From Phenylobacterium glaciei (lineage in GTDB: Bacteria > Pseudomonadota > Alphaproteobacteria > Caulobacterales > Caulobacteraceae), in the NCBI RefSeq assembly GCF_016772415.1, contig NZ_JAGSGD010000001.1:2195501-2259500 (forward strand): a stretch of 64,000 nucleotides of DNA, given 5' to 3'. The notes under the pieces are model-generated. The model had not been told where the DNA came from. It saw only the letters and a list, made by a program, of their open reading frames with translations, and did not search any database. This document shows positions 31,201-41,618 of this stretch, one piece after another (positions within the stretch are counted from its first letter, which is position 1; each line of letters starts with the position of its first letter). The translations under genes were made by a program, and so were the position numbers.

Positions 31201-31670
31201 GCCGTAAGGCCCCCGTCAACGAGTCTCCCACCGAGATCGACATCACCGAGATCGTGAAGCGGATTCCGCATCGCTATCCCTTCCTGCTGGTCGACCGCTG
31301 CGAGGACTACAAGGCCAGCGAATCCATCGTCGGCATCAAGTGCGTGACGATCAACGAGCCCTTCTTCCAGGGCCACTTCCCCGACTATCCCGTCATGCCC
31401 GGCGTGCTGATTATCGAAGCCCTGGCCCAGACCGGCGCGGTGCTGATGTCCAAGTCCCTGGACGTGGACGTGGCCGGAAAGACCATCTTCTTTGTCTCCG
31501 TGGACAACGGCCGCTTCCGCCAGCCCGTGCGGCCCGGCGATGTGCTGCGTCTCAATGTCAAGGTGATCCGCGCCCGCGGCGACCTCTTCAAGTTCCAGGG
31601 CCAGGCCATGGTGGGCGACAAGGTGGCGGCCGAGTGCGAGTTCGCCGCCATGGTGGTGGCCACCCAATGA
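31197..31670 (+). CDS. fabZ: 3-hydroxyacyl-ACP dehydratase FabZ
   Basis: This 157-residue hot-dog-fold dehydratase acts in fatty acid elongation. The catalytic pair is His60 in [13 protein letters not shown] and Glu74 in LIIEALAQ. The N-terminal [13 protein letters not shown] motif is present. It lies between lpxD and lpxA with overlaps of four bases at both ends, which couples fatty acid and lipid A synthesis from their shared hydroxyacyl-ACP pool. Confidence 0.97.
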   Translation: MSRKAPVNESPTEIDITEIVKRIPHRYPFLLVDRCEDYKASESIVGIKCVTINEPFFQGHFPDYPVMPGVLIIEALAQTGAVLMSKSLDVDVAGKTIFFVSVDNGRFRQPVRPGDVLRLNVKVIRARGDLFKFQGQAMVGDKVAAECEFAAMVVATQ

Positions 31671-32464
31671 CTGCGCAAATCCATCCCAACGCCATCGTCG
31701 CCGACGGCGCGGTGCTCGGCGACGGTGTCGTCGTCGGCCCGTTCTGTACGGTCGGTCCCAATGTCCGGCTCGGTGCGGGCACCCGGCTGGTCTCCCACAT
31801 CGTCGTCGACGGCCACACGGAGCTGGGGGAAGAGAACACCGTCTATCCCTTCGCCATGCTGGGCGGACCGCCGCAGCACACCGCCTACAAGGGCGAACCC
31901 ACAAAACTGGTGATCGGCGACCGCAACACCATCCGCGAACACGCCACCATGAACATCGGCACCGTCAACGGCGGCGGCCTGACCAGCGTGGGCTCGGACG
32001 GCTTCTACATGATCGAAAGCCACGTCGGGCACGACTGCCGGGTCGGCGACCACGTCATCCTGACCAAGCAGGCGACGCTTGGCGGACACTGCCAGATCGG
32101 CGACTTCGTCATTGTCGGCGGCCTGGCCGCCGTGCACCAATACACCCGGGTCGGACGTCACGCGATGATCGGCGGCCTGGCCGCCGTGGTGAAGGACGTC
32201 ATTCCCTACGGTTCGGTCTGGGGCAACCATGCCCACCTCGAGGGCCTGAATCTGGTGGGCCTGAAGCGTCGTGGCTTCAGCCGTGAGACCATCAACACCA
32301 TGCGGGCGGCCTACCGCATGCTGTTCGCCGACGAGGGCACCTTCCAGGAACGCCTGGACGACACCGTCGAGACCTATGCGAGCTCCGACGAGGTCCGCGA
32401 GATCATCGACTTCATTCGCGCCGACGGCAGCCGCCCGCTCTGCCTGCCCGAGCGCGAGGTCTAG
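31667..32464 (+). CDS. lpxA: UDP-N-acetylglucosamine O-acyltransferase
   Basis: This 265-residue first enzyme of lipid A synthesis is a trimer of left-handed beta-helices. Hexapeptide repeats run through the first two thirds. The catalytic histidine is His122 in [10 protein letters not shown], and a helical C-terminal domain follows. The frame extends upstream over fabZ, but the ATG at 31667 begins [15 protein letters not shown], the family N-terminus. The lpxI start follows seven bases after the stop. Confidence 0.96.
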   Translation: MTAQIHPNAIVADGAVLGDGVVVGPFCTVGPNVRLGAGTRLVSHIVVDGHTELGEENTVYPFAMLGGPPQHTAYKGEPTKLVIGDRNTIREHATMNIGTVNGGGLTSVGSDGFYMIESHVGHDCRVGDHVILTKQATLGGHCQIGDFVIVGGLAAVHQYTRVGRHAMIGGLAAVVKDVIPYGSVWGNHAHLEGLNLVGLKRRGFSRETINTMRAAYRMLFADEGTFQERLDDTVETYASSDEVREIIDFIRADGSRPLCLPEREV

Positions 32465-32471
32465 AAGCTCC

Positions 32472-33305
32472 ATGCGCAAGCTCGGTCTGATCGCCGGCGG
32501 CGGTACGCTGCCCCTGGAGATCGCCGAGCACTGCGCGCAGGCCGGCCGCGCCGTCTTCATCGCCCGGCTGAAGGGCTTCGCCCGCCCGGAGCTGAACCGC
32601 TTTCCGGGTGTCGATGTCGGCCTGGCGGAGATCGGCAAGACCATCAAGGCGCTGAAGCGCGCCGGTTGCCAGGCTGTCTGCCTGGTGGGCAATGTCAGCC
32701 GGCCGGACTTCAAGACCCTGAAGCCCGACCTGCGCGGCCTGGCTCTGTTGCCGGCCATCATCGCGGCGGCGCGGCACGGCGACGACGCCCTGTTGCGGGT
32801 GGTGCTGAACGAATTCGCCAAGGAGGGCTTCGTCATCGAAGGCGCCCACGAGGCCAAGAGCGATCTGACCCTGGCCAAGGGGCCGCTGGGCGCCGTGTCG
32901 CCCGGGTCCGAGCACCAGGGCGACATCGACCGGGCTCTGCTGGTGGCCCGCGAGATCGGCCGCCTGGACGTGGGGCAGGGGGCCGTGGTCTGCGACGGCC
33001 TGGTGCTGGCCGTGGAAGCCCAGGAGGGCACCGACGCCATGCTCCGTCGCGTGGCCCACGAAATCCCCACCGCCATCCGCGGAACTCCCGGCGCCTATCG
33101 CGGGGTGCTTGCCAAGGCGCCCAAGCCGATCCAGGAGACCCGCATCGATCTGCCCACCATCGGCCTGGCCACCGTCCAGCGCGCCGCAGCCGCCGGTCTG
33201 GCCGGCATCGTGGGTGAGGCGGGGCGCCTGCTGGTGCTGGACCGCGAGGCGGTGATCGAGCTGGCCGACGAACTGGGCCTGTTCATCTTCGGCGTCGAAC
33301 CATGA
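32472..33305 (+). CDS. lpxI: UDP-2,3-diacylglucosamine diphosphatase LpxI
   Basis: This 277-residue LpxI (formerly DUF1009) hydrolyses UDP-2,3-diacylglucosamine to lipid X, replacing the unrelated LpxH of E. coli. The enzyme was first characterised from Caulobacter crescentus. The N-terminus KLGLIAGGGTLPLEI and the C-terminal ARLLVLDREAVI-like region match the family. Its place between lpxA and lpxB supports the call. It overlaps lpxB by four bases. Confidence 0.94.
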   Translation: MRKLGLIAGGGTLPLEIAEHCAQAGRAVFIARLKGFARPELNRFPGVDVGLAEIGKTIKALKRAGCQAVCLVGNVSRPDFKTLKPDLRGLALLPAIIAAARHGDDALLRVVLNEFAKEGFVIEGAHEAKSDLTLAKGPLGAVSPGSEHQGDIDRALLVAREIGRLDVGQGAVVCDGLVLAVEAQEGTDAMLRRVAHEIPTAIRGTPGAYRGVLAKAPKPIQETRIDLPTIGLATVQRAAAAGLAGIVGEAGRLLVLDREAVIELADELGLFIFGVEP

Positions 33306-34456
33306 GCAAGCTCCTGACCGTCATGCTGGTGGCCACCGAGGCCTCCGGCGACGACCGGGGCGCGGGCCTCGCCAAGGCCCTGCGCGCCCGCCTGGGCGAC
33401 AATGTGCGCTTCATTGGGACGGGCGGGGCCCAGATGGCAGCCCAGGGCGTGGAGAGCCTGTTCGATATCGCCCAACTCTCCATACTCGGCGTGGTGGACG
33501 CCCTGGCCGTCTATCCCCGCGCCATGAAGCTGGTGAACCAGACCGTCGAGGTGGCCGCCCGCGAGAAGCCCGATGTGGTGGTCTTAATCGACTCCTGGGC
33601 CTTCAGCCTGCGCGTCGCCCATCGTCTTCGAAAGATCGCCCCCACCATTCCGCTGGTGAAGTACGTCGCGCCCCAGGTCTGGGCCTGGCGGCGAGGCCGC
33701 GCCAAGGTCCTGGCCGGCGCCGTGGACCATCTGCTGTCGATTCACACCTTCGACGCCCCCTACTTCGAGGCCGAGGGCCTGGCCACCACCTTCGTCGGCA
33801 ACGCCGCCCTCAAGGTGGACTTCTCCAAGGCTGACCCGGCCCGCCTGCGCAAGAGCCTCGGGATCTCGCCCCAGGCGCCGATCCTGCTGGTTCTGCCTGG
33901 CAGCCGGCCCAGCGAGATCGCCCGCGTCCTGCCGTCCTTCGGCGAGGCGGCCCTGCTGCTGAAGGCCAGTCACCCTGACCTGGAGATCGTCATCCCGGCC
34001 GCCCCCACCGTGGCCGCCGCGGTCAAGGCCCAGGTCGCCGGCTGGCCCCGCCGGGCCCACGTTGTGGAGGGCGACCAGGCCAAACTGGACGCCATGAAGG
34101 CCGCCACCGCCGCGCTGGCCTGCTCGGGCACCGTCACCATCGAGCTGGCCCTCGCCGGCTGCCCCATGGTCATCGGATATCGGATCGACAAGCTGACCTA
34201 CGCCCTGGTCAACCGGCTGGTGAAACGGCCGATCACGCTCTTCAACATCGCGGCCGGGGCGATTGTCGCGCCTGAGCTGATCCAGGACGACTGCACGCCT
34301 GAGAACCTCGCTCGCGAAGCCGCGCTGCGCCTGGACAACGCCGACATCGCCGGCCGCCAGGTCGCCGCCCAGTACGGCGCGCTGGAGAAGATGGGCCGTG
34401 GCGGTCCTGATCCCTCCGACGCCGCCGCCGAGGCCATCCTGAAGATCATCGCCTAG
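33302..34456 (+). CDS. lpxB: lipid-A-disaccharide synthase
   Basis: This 384-residue GT-B glycosyltransferase joins lipid X to UDP-2,3-diacylglucosamine. The N-terminal segment VATEASGDDRGAGLAKAL and the motifs VAPQVWAWRRGRA and LLVLPGSRPSEI are characteristic. It is the last gene of the plus-strand envelope block and faces gltA tail to tail across 66 bases. Confidence 0.96.
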   Translation: MSKLLTVMLVATEASGDDRGAGLAKALRARLGDNVRFIGTGGAQMAAQGVESLFDIAQLSILGVVDALAVYPRAMKLVNQTVEVAAREKPDVVVLIDSWAFSLRVAHRLRKIAPTIPLVKYVAPQVWAWRRGRAKVLAGAVDHLLSIHTFDAPYFEAEGLATTFVGNAALKVDFSKADPARLRKSLGISPQAPILLVLPGSRPSEIARVLPSFGEAALLLKASHPDLEIVIPAAPTVAAAVKAQVAGWPRRAHVVEGDQAKLDAMKAATAALACSGTVTIELALAGCPMVIGYRIDKLTYALVNRLVKRPITLFNIAAGAIVAPELIQDDCTPENLAREAALRLDNADIAGRQVAAQYGALEKMGRGGPDPSDAAAEAILKIIA

Positions 34457-34461
34457 CGGGC

Positions 34462-34496
34462 AAAGAAAATCCGCCGAACCCGAGGGCGCGGCGGAT
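34462..34496 (-). terminator. intrinsic terminator of gltA
   Basis: ATCCGCCG pairs with CGGCGGAT (34469-34476 with 34489-34496) around a 12-base loop. On the minus strand the stem is followed by TTTTCTTT, so it ends gltA transcripts 27 bases after the gene. On the plus strand it could also slow transcription coming from lpxB. Confidence 0.7.
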
Positions 34497-34522
34497 GATC
34501 TTGGGTCTGGCTTTCGAAGCGC

Positions 34523-35803
34523 CTAGCGCTTGCTGATCGCCGTATAGTCCCGCTTCGGAGCGCCGGTGTAGATCTGGCGCGGACGGCCGATCTTCTGCAA
34601 CGGATCCTCGATCATTTCCTTCCACTGCGCGATCCAGCCCACGGTGCGGGCGACGGCGAACAGCACCGTGAACATCTCGGCCGGGAAGCCGAGGGCGCGC
34701 AGGGTGATGCCGGAGTAGAAGTCGACGTTCGGGTAGAGCTTGCGTTCGATGAAGTAGGGATCGGAAAGCGCGATCTTTTCCAGCTCCATCGCCACCTTCA
34801 GCAGCGGATCGTCGGAGTGGCCCACCTCGGCCAGCACTTCGTGGCAGGTCTTCTGCATCACGGTCGCCCGCGGGTCGTAGTTCTTGTAGACGCGGTGACC
34901 GAAGCCCATCAGGCGATAGCGACGGTCCTTCACGCCCTGGACGTACTCGGGGATGCGATCGACGGTGCCGATCTCCTTGAGCATGTTCAGCGCTTCTTCG
35001 TTCGCGCCGCCGTGGCTGGGACCCCAGAGGCAGGCGATGCCGGCCGCGATGCAGGCGAACGGGTTGGCGCCCGAGGAGCCCGCCAGACGCACCGTCGAGG
35101 TCGACGCGTTCTGTTCGTGGTCGGCGTGCAGGATGAAGATGCGGTCCATGGCGCGCGTCAGGACAGGGTTCGGGACCCAGTCCTCGGCCGGCACCGAGAA
35201 GCACATGCGCAGGAAGTTCTCGGCGTAGGACAGGTCGTTGCGCGGATGCACGAAGGGCTGGCCGCGGAAGTACTTGAAGGCCCGCGCCGCGATCGTCGGC
35301 ATCTTGGCGATCAGCCGGTGCGACGAGATCATCCGCTGCTCGGGATCCTCGACGTTGGTGCTGTCATGGTAGAAGGCCGAGAGCGCGCCGACGGCGCCGA
35401 CCATGATCGCCATCGGGTGGGCGTCGCGGCGGAAGCCTTGGAAGAACCGGTCGAACTGCTCGTGCAGCATCGTGTGGTAGGTGATCGTCTTCTCGAATTC
35501 CTCGGCCTCGGCGGCGTTCGGCAGTTCGCCGTGCAGCAGCAGGTAGCAGACCTCGAGGAAGCTGGACTTTTCGGCCAGCTGATCGATGGGATAACCGCGG
35601 TGCAGCAAAATGCCCGCGTCGCCATCGATGAAGGTGATCTTGCTCTCGCAGGACGCCGTGGAGGTGAAGCCGGGGTCGTAGGTGAAGACGTCGGCCTCGG
35701 CGTAGAGCTTGCGGATATCAACGACAGCCGGGCCGTCGACGCCCTTCAGAATCGGGAGTTCAACGGTCTTTGAGCCGATGCTCATTTTCGCCATGTCGGC
35801 CAT
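34523..35803 (-). CDS. gltA: citrate synthase
   Basis: This 426-residue citrate synthase condenses acetyl-CoA and oxaloacetate at the entry of the TCA cycle. The active-site segment [14 protein letters not shown] and the upstream His region ([17 protein letters not shown]) are intact, as is the N-terminal domain typical of the Gram-negative hexameric type. The frame is open to 35830; the ATG at 35803 with GAAGGGGA ahead is preferred. A TATAAG at 35849-35854 (minus strand) may be its -10 element. Confidence 0.96.
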   Translation of the reverse strand: MADMAKMSIGSKTVELPILKGVDGPAVVDIRKLYAEADVFTYDPGFTSTASCESKITFIDGDAGILLHRGYPIDQLAEKSSFLEVCYLLLHGELPNAAEAEEFEKTITYHTMLHEQFDRFFQGFRRDAHPMAIMVGAVGALSAFYHDSTNVEDPEQRMISSHRLIAKMPTIAARAFKYFRGQPFVHPRNDLSYAENFLRMCFSVPAEDWVPNPVLTRAMDRIFILHADHEQNASTSTVRLAGSSGANPFACIAAGIACLWGPSHGGANEEALNMLKEIGTVDRIPEYVQGVKDRRYRLMGFGHRVYKNYDPRATVMQKTCHEVLAEVGHSDDPLLKVAMELEKIALSDPYFIERKLYPNVDFYSGITLRALGFPAEMFTVLFAVARTVGWIAQWKEMIEDPLQKIGRPRQIYTGAPKRDYTAISKR

Positions 35804-35859
35804 GCCATCCCCTTCGCATGTCTGGAACAAAACGTCTGTTTGGCGAGCCTTATACCGCC

Positions 35860-37263
35860 TTACGCAGCGGGCGAAAGGGCATCGTCAAGCCGACCGAGAC
35901 TTTCCGCTTTTCCGAGGCTTACCAAGGCGCCGGCGAGATCAGGCGCCGGCGACCCGCCCGACAGGACGCCACGTAAGCCGGGGCCGATCTTTCCCAGGCC
36001 CACGCCCTCGCTTTCGGCGAAGCTGCGCAGCGCCGCCTCAAGGGCCACGACGTCCCAGTCGGTCTGGCCTGCGAGGTTATGGCGCAGGCGCGCGAAGCGC
36101 GCGCGGGTCTCTTCGGTCAGCAGGGCCAGGGTCTTCTCCGGCAGTTCCAGAGGACGCTGCTTCAGGGCGAAGACCACGGCGTCGGCCAGTTCCAGCAGGG
36201 TCTTGGCCCCGTCCCGGACCAGCGGAATGGTGCGGTGCAGGATGTCGGCGGACCGGTCGTTCAGGGTCTCGCCCCGGCTGGTGAGCACGCGGACGGTCAG
36301 GTCCGTCAGCCGGCCGATCTCGGCCTGCCGCAGGTAGTGATTGTTGATGTGGTTCAGCTTGGCCCAGTCCAGGCGGGCCGGCGCGCTCACCACGTCGGTC
36401 ACGTCGAACCAAGCCTGCGCCTGTTGGTCACTGAAGATCTCGTCGTCACCGTGGCCCCAGCCCAGCCGCGCCAGATAGTTGCGCATCGCCTCGGGCAGAT
36501 AGCCCATGTCGTCGAACTCGCTCACCGCCTGGGCGCCGTGGCGCTTGGACAGCTTGGCGCCGTCCGGGCCGTGGATCATCGGCAGGTGGGCCCAGACCGG
36601 AACGTCCCAGCCCAGCGCCTCATAGATCAGGGTCTGGCGGGCGGCGTTGTTCAGGTGGTCGTCGCCGCGGATCACGTGGGTGATCCCCATCTCGTGGTCG
36701 TCGACGATGACGGCGAGATTGTAGGTTGGCGTGCCGTCTGTCCGCAGGATAATCAGATCATCCAGGTCCTTGTTCTTGAAGGTGACATCGCCCTTCACCA
36801 GGTCGTGGATCACGGTCTCGCCTTCGTGCGGGCCCTTGAACCGCACGACGAACGGCCGGTCGTTGAAATTGGCGTCCTGGTCGCGCCAGGGCGAACGCAC
36901 GGCGCGACCCTCGGCCCGGGCGATCTCGCGCTCGGCGGTCAGCTCCTCAGCGGTCATGTAGTCGCGATAGGCGCGGCCCTTGGCCAGCAACGCCTGGGCG
37001 GCCAGCACATGACGGTCGGCGCGGGCGGCCTGGAAGACCGGTTCCTCGTCGGGGATGAGCCCCAGCCATTCCATGCCGTCGAAGATCGCCTGGACGGCGG
37101 GTAGTGTGGAGCGCTCGCGATCGGTGTCCTCGATGCGCAGCAAGAACTTGCCGCCCATGCGCTTGGCGTAAAGCCAGTTGAACAAGGCCGTGCGGGCCGT
37201 GCCAATATGCATGTAGCCGGTGGGCGAGGGGGCGATACGGGTGACGACGGGTCGGTCGGACAT
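35860..37263 (-). CDS. gltX: glutamyl-tRNA synthetase
   Basis: This 467-residue class I synthetase charges tRNA-Glu (and possibly tRNA-Gln in organisms using GatCAB). The HIGH-type motif is [15 protein letters not shown] near the N-terminus, and the KMSKS-type motif is KLSKRHG. The chosen ATG at 37263 begins [15 protein letters not shown]; the longer open frame is not supported. It is divergent from comEC and upstream of gltA on the same strand. Confidence 0.95.
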   Translation of the reverse strand: MSDRPVVTRIAPSPTGYMHIGTARTALFNWLYAKRMGGKFLLRIEDTDRERSTLPAVQAIFDGMEWLGLIPDEEPVFQAARADRHVLAAQALLAKGRAYRDYMTAEELTAEREIARAEGRAVRSPWRDQDANFNDRPFVVRFKGPHEGETVIHDLVKGDVTFKNKDLDDLIILRTDGTPTYNLAVIVDDHEMGITHVIRGDDHLNNAARQTLIYEALGWDVPVWAHLPMIHGPDGAKLSKRHGAQAVSEFDDMGYLPEAMRNYLARLGWGHGDDEIFSDQQAQAWFDVTDVVSAPARLDWAKLNHINNHYLRQAEIGRLTDLTVRVLTSRGETLNDRSADILHRTIPLVRDGAKTLLELADAVVFALKQRPLELPEKTLALLTEETRARFARLRHNLAGQTDWDVVALEAALRSFAESEGVGLGKIGPGLRGVLSGGSPAPDLAGALVSLGKAESLGRLDDALSPAA

Positions 37264-37276
37264 CGAGCTCAAGACT

Positions 37277-39469
37277 GTGGGTGAGGCGGCGCCGGCGGAG
37301 GCCGACGCGATCGCGGCGCCTATTAACACGCCGGTCCGTAAGCTTCCTAGCGCCGCCGACGCGATGGCGTGGCTCCGCGACCAGGCCGCGTCACAGGGCG
37401 ACCGCCTCAGCCTGTGGACTCCCGTCGCCTTCGGTTGCGGCGCGGCGGTCTATTTCGCCCTGCCGCGTGAGCCGCTGGCGGTGCTGGCCATCGCCATCCT
37501 GGGCCTGGCCGGCGGCCTGCTGCTGGTCCGCGTCCGCTGGGACGGCGGGCGTATCCTGGCCATCGCGCTCACCCTGGCGGCCTTCGCCCTGGCCGGGTTC
37601 GCGGCCGGCAAGCTGCGCACCGAACATGTCCGCGCGCCCATCGCCCCCAGTGGCGAGGGCATGCAGACGGTGGACGCCTTCGTGGTGGACGTCGCCAATC
37701 CAGGGCAGGGCGGTCCGCGCCTGCTGCTGGCGCCGATTCGGGTCAGCGGCCTGGCGCCCGAGACCACGCCGATCCGCGCCCGCATGACCCTCCAGCCCGA
37801 CACACCCCTTCCGGCGCCCGGAACCGCCATACGCGTGCGCGGCATGCTCAACCCGCCGCCGCCGCCCGCCAGTCCCGGTTCCTACGACTTCGCCCGCGAC
37901 GCCTTCTTCGAGGGGATCGGCGGGGTCGGCTTCACCCTGACACCGCCGCGCGAGATCTTCGCCGAGCCGCCACCCTGGCGGCTGGCCCTGGAGATGCGGA
38001 TCAACGCCACCCGCTGGGCGCTGGCGCGCAAGATCGTCGATCAGTTGGGGGTGAGGAGCGGAGGCTTGGCGGCGGCCATGGTCACCGGGCACGAGGCCTA
38101 TATCCCGCGCGAGCAGGTGGACGCCCTGCGCGCGGCAGGCCTGTCCCACATCATTTCGATCTCCGGCCTGCACATGGCCATCGTCGGCGGCTTCGCCTTC
38201 GCGGGCGTCAGGTTGTTGATCGCCGCCTGGCCTTGGCTGGCCCTGCGGGTTTCCAGCAAGAAGACCGCCGCCCTGTTCGGCCTGGGGTCGGTGCTGGCCT
38301 ATCTCGTGCTCTCGGGCGCCCCGGCCCCGGCCGAGCGGGCGGCGATCACCGCCTGCGCCGCCTTCGGGGCCATCCTGGTGGATCGCCGCGCCATCAGCCT
38401 CCACACGCTCGCCATCGCCGCCCTGGTGATCCTGGCCTTCCAGCCCGAGGCGGTGACCGAGCCCGGCTTCCAGATGTCCTTCGCCGCCACCACGGCCCTG
38501 GTGGCCATGGCCGAGCTTTGGCCGCGCCCGATCCGCGAGATCAACGCCCCCTGGCCGATCCGCGCCGTCCAGGGCGTCGGGACCTGGCTGGGCGCCAGTC
38601 TGGCGGCCAGCTTCGTGGCGGGGATGGCGACCGGCCCCTTCGCCATGCAGCACTTCAACCGGGTCTCCACCTTTGGTCTGGTGGCCAACCTGCTGGTGGC
38701 GCCGATCTCCTCCTTTCTGATGATGCCGGCCTTGGCGCTGGGCGCGATCCTGGCGCCCTTGGGCCTGGGGAAGTGGCCGCTGGAGGCCGCGGGCTTGGCC
38801 ATCGACACCATGAACCTGATCGCCGCGAAGGCCGCGGGTATGCCGGGCGCCCAGCTTATCGTCGCCAGCGCGCCCTCCTGGACCCTGGCGGCGGCCTTCT
38901 TGGGCATCCTTTGGCTGTGCCTGTGGAAAGGGCCGCTGCGCTGGGCGGGTCTACCCTTCGCCCTGGCGGTCACCCTGACGCCGCGCCCGCCGACCCCCAA
39001 CATCTGGATCGCCGCCGATGGCTCGACCTTGGCGGTGCGGGAGGGCAAGCAGGCCGTCCTGTTCCGCCCGGATGTCAAGCTGTTCGGGGCCGAGCTCTGG
39101 GCGCGTCGGCGAGGCCTGGAGCCCGCCACCGATGGCCTGGCGGCCCGAGACGCCCTCTACGACTGCGACCGCTGGTCGTGCGCGCCGCGCCTCGGCTCGT
39201 CGCCCCGCGTGGCCGCTGTCTTCACCCGCCGGACCTCCACCATCGAGAAGAAGCTGCCGCTGTTCTGCCAGTGGGCGGACATCGTGGTGGTGCGGGGCGT
39301 GGCGACCGCCGCCGACTGTCCGAAGGCCCTGCTGCTGACCGAAGACGACTTTGCCCGGGGCGGCTCCGCGGAGCTCTATCGCACGGCCTCTGGCTGGCGG
39401 ATCGTCTGGGCGCAGAGCTTGCGAGGCCAGCGGCCCTGGACAGGTGGAACGACCGCCGACCCGACGTGA
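37277..39469 (+). CDS. comEC: ComEC/Rec2 family DNA-uptake channel protein
   Basis: This protein of about 730 residues has many hydrophobic segments. After N-terminal membrane helices it has a DUF4131/OB-like region (residues about 80-260) and the competence domain with ISGLHMAIVGG. A C-terminal cytoplasmic beta-lactamase-like part (about 560-730) seems divergent and lacks an obvious HxHxDH motif. ComEC carries DNA across the inner membrane in transformation. The start is uncertain: GTG 37220 overlaps gltX, GTG 37277 is used here, and ATG 37364 is also possible. Confidence 0.88.
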   Translation: MGEAAPAEADAIAAPINTPVRKLPSAADAMAWLRDQAASQGDRLSLWTPVAFGCGAAVYFALPREPLAVLAIAILGLAGGLLLVRVRWDGGRILAIALTLAAFALAGFAAGKLRTEHVRAPIAPSGEGMQTVDAFVVDVANPGQGGPRLLLAPIRVSGLAPETTPIRARMTLQPDTPLPAPGTAIRVRGMLNPPPPPASPGSYDFARDAFFEGIGGVGFTLTPPREIFAEPPPWRLALEMRINATRWALARKIVDQLGVRSGGLAAAMVTGHEAYIPREQVDALRAAGLSHIISISGLHMAIVGGFAFAGVRLLIAAWPWLALRVSSKKTAALFGLGSVLAYLVLSGAPAPAERAAITACAAFGAILVDRRAISLHTLAIAALVILAFQPEAVTEPGFQMSFAATTALVAMAELWPRPIREINAPWPIRAVQGVGTWLGASLAASFVAGMATGPFAMQHFNRVSTFGLVANLLVAPISSFLMMPALALGAILAPLGLGKWPLEAAGLAIDTMNLIAAKAAGMPGAQLIVASAPSWTLAAAFLGILWLCLWKGPLRWAGLPFALAVTLTPRPPTPNIWIAADGSTLAVREGKQAVLFRPDVKLFGAELWARRRGLEPATDGLAARDALYDCDRWSCAPRLGSSPRVAAVFTRRTSTIEKKLPLFCQWADIVVVRGVATAADCPKALLLTEDDFARGGSAELYRTASGWRIVWAQSLRGQRPWTGGTTADPT

Positions 39470-39522
39470 CAGCCGTCGCGCCTGATGTAGTGTCGAGCGC
39501 AAATCAGTCTCGGAGTACGGCT

Positions 39523-41562
39523 TTGACGTTCAAGCAGATGGCGCTGGCCTCGGTGGCCGCGGTGATGGTCCTGGGCGCGCCCCAGATGGGCTTCGCGGCG
39601 GAGGCCAAGCCGAAGTTCGGGACCTGGGGCTATGATCCCAGCTTCATGGACGCCTCGGTTAAGCCGGGGGACGACTTCTTCCGTTATGTGAATGGCAGTT
39701 GGCTCAAGCGCACCCAGATCGCGCCGGACCGCACCGCCGCCGGCGTCGACGTCACCCTCGCCGACGAGGCGGAGGTCCAGGTCCACGCGATTGTCGATGA
39801 CCTGGCCAAGGATCCCAAGGTGGCCGGCCCCGGAGGCCAGCGGATCGGCGACTTCTACGCCGCCTGGATGGACGAGGCGGCCATCGAGGCGCGGGGCGCG
39901 GCGCCGCTGAAGCCCTATCTGGCCAAGATCGCCGCGGTGAAGACCCGCGCCGACCTGCTGAACCTGTTTTCGGAGGTCGGCTACACCTCGCCCGTCGATC
40001 TCGATGTCGGGCCCGACCTCGCCGATCCCACCCGCTATGTGGTGTTCGCCGACCAGTCCGGCCTCGGCTTGCCCAACCGCGACTACTACCTCCGCGAGGG
40101 AGAGAAATATGACGCTTTCCGGAAGGCTTACCGGGATTATGTGATCCAGATTCAGACCCTGGCTGGCGTCCCCGACGCCGCCGCCAAGGCCGACGCCATC
40201 ATCGCGCTGGAGACCAAGATCGCCACCGCCCACTGGGCGCCCGAAAAAACCCGCGATGTGGCCGCCATCAACAACCCGATGTCGGTGGCCAAGCTGCAGG
40301 CGCTGGCGCCTCAGTTCGACTGGCAGGCCATGCTGAACCATGCGGGCCTTGCCAAGGCCGATCTGGTGATCGCCCAGGAGCCCTCGATGTTCCAGGCGGC
40401 GGGGGTGCTGCTCGACACTGTGCCGCTCCAGACCTGGAAGGACTATCTCGCCTACCACTTCGTGCGCACCCACGCGCAGTTCCTTCCCAAGGCCTTCGAC
40501 CAGGCCAATTTCGAATTCTTCTCCCACACCCTGCGTGACGTGCCCCAGCAGCGGGAACGCTGGAAGCGTGGCGTCCAGCTGCTCAACCGCTTCCAGGGCG
40601 AGGAGATCGGCAAGATCTATGTGGCCCGCCACTATCCGCCGGAGGCTGAACGCAAGGCCGACGAACTGATCGCCGATCTGCGCGCCGCCTATGGCGAGCG
40701 GATCAAGACGGCCGCCTGGATGGATGAGCCGACCCGCAAACAGGCCCTGATCAAGCTGTCGACCTTCGATCCCCGCCTCGGCCACCCGGTCAAGTACATC
40801 GACTATTCTAGCCTGAAGATCGATCGCAATGACCTGCTGGGGGACGCCATCCGCTCGGAAGACTTCCAGTGGCAGCTCAGCCTGTCGCGCTTCCCCAAGC
40901 CCGTCGATCGCAGCCTCTGGTACATGACGCCCCAGGAGGTGAACGCCTATTACGATCCGCAGAACAACCAGATCACCTTCCCGGCGGCGATCCTGCAGCC
41001 GCCCTATTTCGATCCCAAGGCCGACGCCGCCGCCAACTATGGCGGGGAGGGCGCCACCATCGGCCATGAGATGGGGCACGGCTTCGATGACCAGGGCCGG
41101 CAGTTCGATAGCGTCGGCAAGGTTCGCGACTGGTGGACCGCGGGCTCCGCCAAGGCCTTCGCCGAGCGCGCCGCGGTGCTGGGCAAACAGTTCGACGCCT
41201 ATGAGCCGGTGGCGGGTGTCCATATCAACGGCGAACTGACCATGGGCGAGAACCTGGGGGACCTCGGAGGCCTGGAGGCCGCCTATGTCGGCTATCGCCG
41301 CTACGTCGCCAAGCACGGCGAGCCGCCGGTGATCGAGGGCATGACCGGGGATCAGCGGTTCTTCGTCGCCTTCGCCCAGTCCTGGCAGACCAAGACCCGG
41401 GAAGGCCGTATGCGGGAGCAACTGCTCACCGATCCGCACAGCCCGGCCGAATATCGCGTCAACGGCATCGTCCGCAACGTGGACGCCTGGTACGCGGCCT
41501 TCAACATCAAGCCCGGCGACAAGCTCTACCTGCCGCCGGAACAGCGCGTCCACATCTGGTAG
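39523..41562 (+). CDS. M13 family zinc endopeptidase (PepO/neprilysin-like)
   Basis: This 679-residue exported metallopeptidase has a signal peptide (about residues 1-27, ending MGFAAEA) and an M13 N-terminal domain starting KPGDDFFRYVNGSW. The zinc site HEMGH is at residues 515-519, with the third ligand Glu576 in GENLGDLGG. A TTG start at 39523 is chosen because GGAG lies eight bases ahead and it completes the signal peptide; ATG 39538 is the alternative. It probably cleaves peptides in the periplasm. It separates comEC from lexA. Confidence 0.9.
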   Translation: MTFKQMALASVAAVMVLGAPQMGFAAEAKPKFGTWGYDPSFMDASVKPGDDFFRYVNGSWLKRTQIAPDRTAAGVDVTLADEAEVQVHAIVDDLAKDPKVAGPGGQRIGDFYAAWMDEAAIEARGAAPLKPYLAKIAAVKTRADLLNLFSEVGYTSPVDLDVGPDLADPTRYVVFADQSGLGLPNRDYYLREGEKYDAFRKAYRDYVIQIQTLAGVPDAAAKADAIIALETKIATAHWAPEKTRDVAAINNPMSVAKLQALAPQFDWQAMLNHAGLAKADLVIAQEPSMFQAAGVLLDTVPLQTWKDYLAYHFVRTHAQFLPKAFDQANFEFFSHTLRDVPQQRERWKRGVQLLNRFQGEEIGKIYVARHYPPEAERKADELIADLRAAYGERIKTAAWMDEPTRKQALIKLSTFDPRLGHPVKYIDYSSLKIDRNDLLGDAIRSEDFQWQLSLSRFPKPVDRSLWYMTPQEVNAYYDPQNNQITFPAAILQPPYFDPKADAAANYGGEGATIGHEMGHGFDDQGRQFDSVGKVRDWWTAGSAKAFAERAAVLGKQFDAYEPVAGVHINGELTMGENLGDLGGLEAAYVGYRRYVAKHGEPPVIEGMTGDQRFFVAFAQSWQTKTREGRMREQLLTDPHSPAEYRVNGIVRNVDAWYAAFNIKPGDKLYLPPEQRVHIW

Positions 41563-41575
41563 CGAACACCTTCAA

Positions 41576-41612
41576 CGTCGTCCCGGATCGCCTATCGGCG
41601 TCCGGGATGACG
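41576..41612. repeat. palindromic intergenic hairpin
   Basis: CGTCGTCCCGGA pairs with TCCGGGATGACG (one G-U pair) and an inner CGCC/GGCG stem closes on a four-base loop. No T run follows on either strand. The sequence resembles the GTCATCCCGG-type intergenic palindromes common in alphaproteobacteria. It lies between the tail-to-tail M13 peptidase and lexA genes, and it may slow both transcripts. Confidence 0.45.
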
Positions 41613-41618
41613 GAGTTG

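Noticed and set aside
38233..39522. N-terminal extension of the M13 peptidase frame over comEC
   Set aside because: It is the alternative frame of comEC; the signal peptide marks the true start near 39523.
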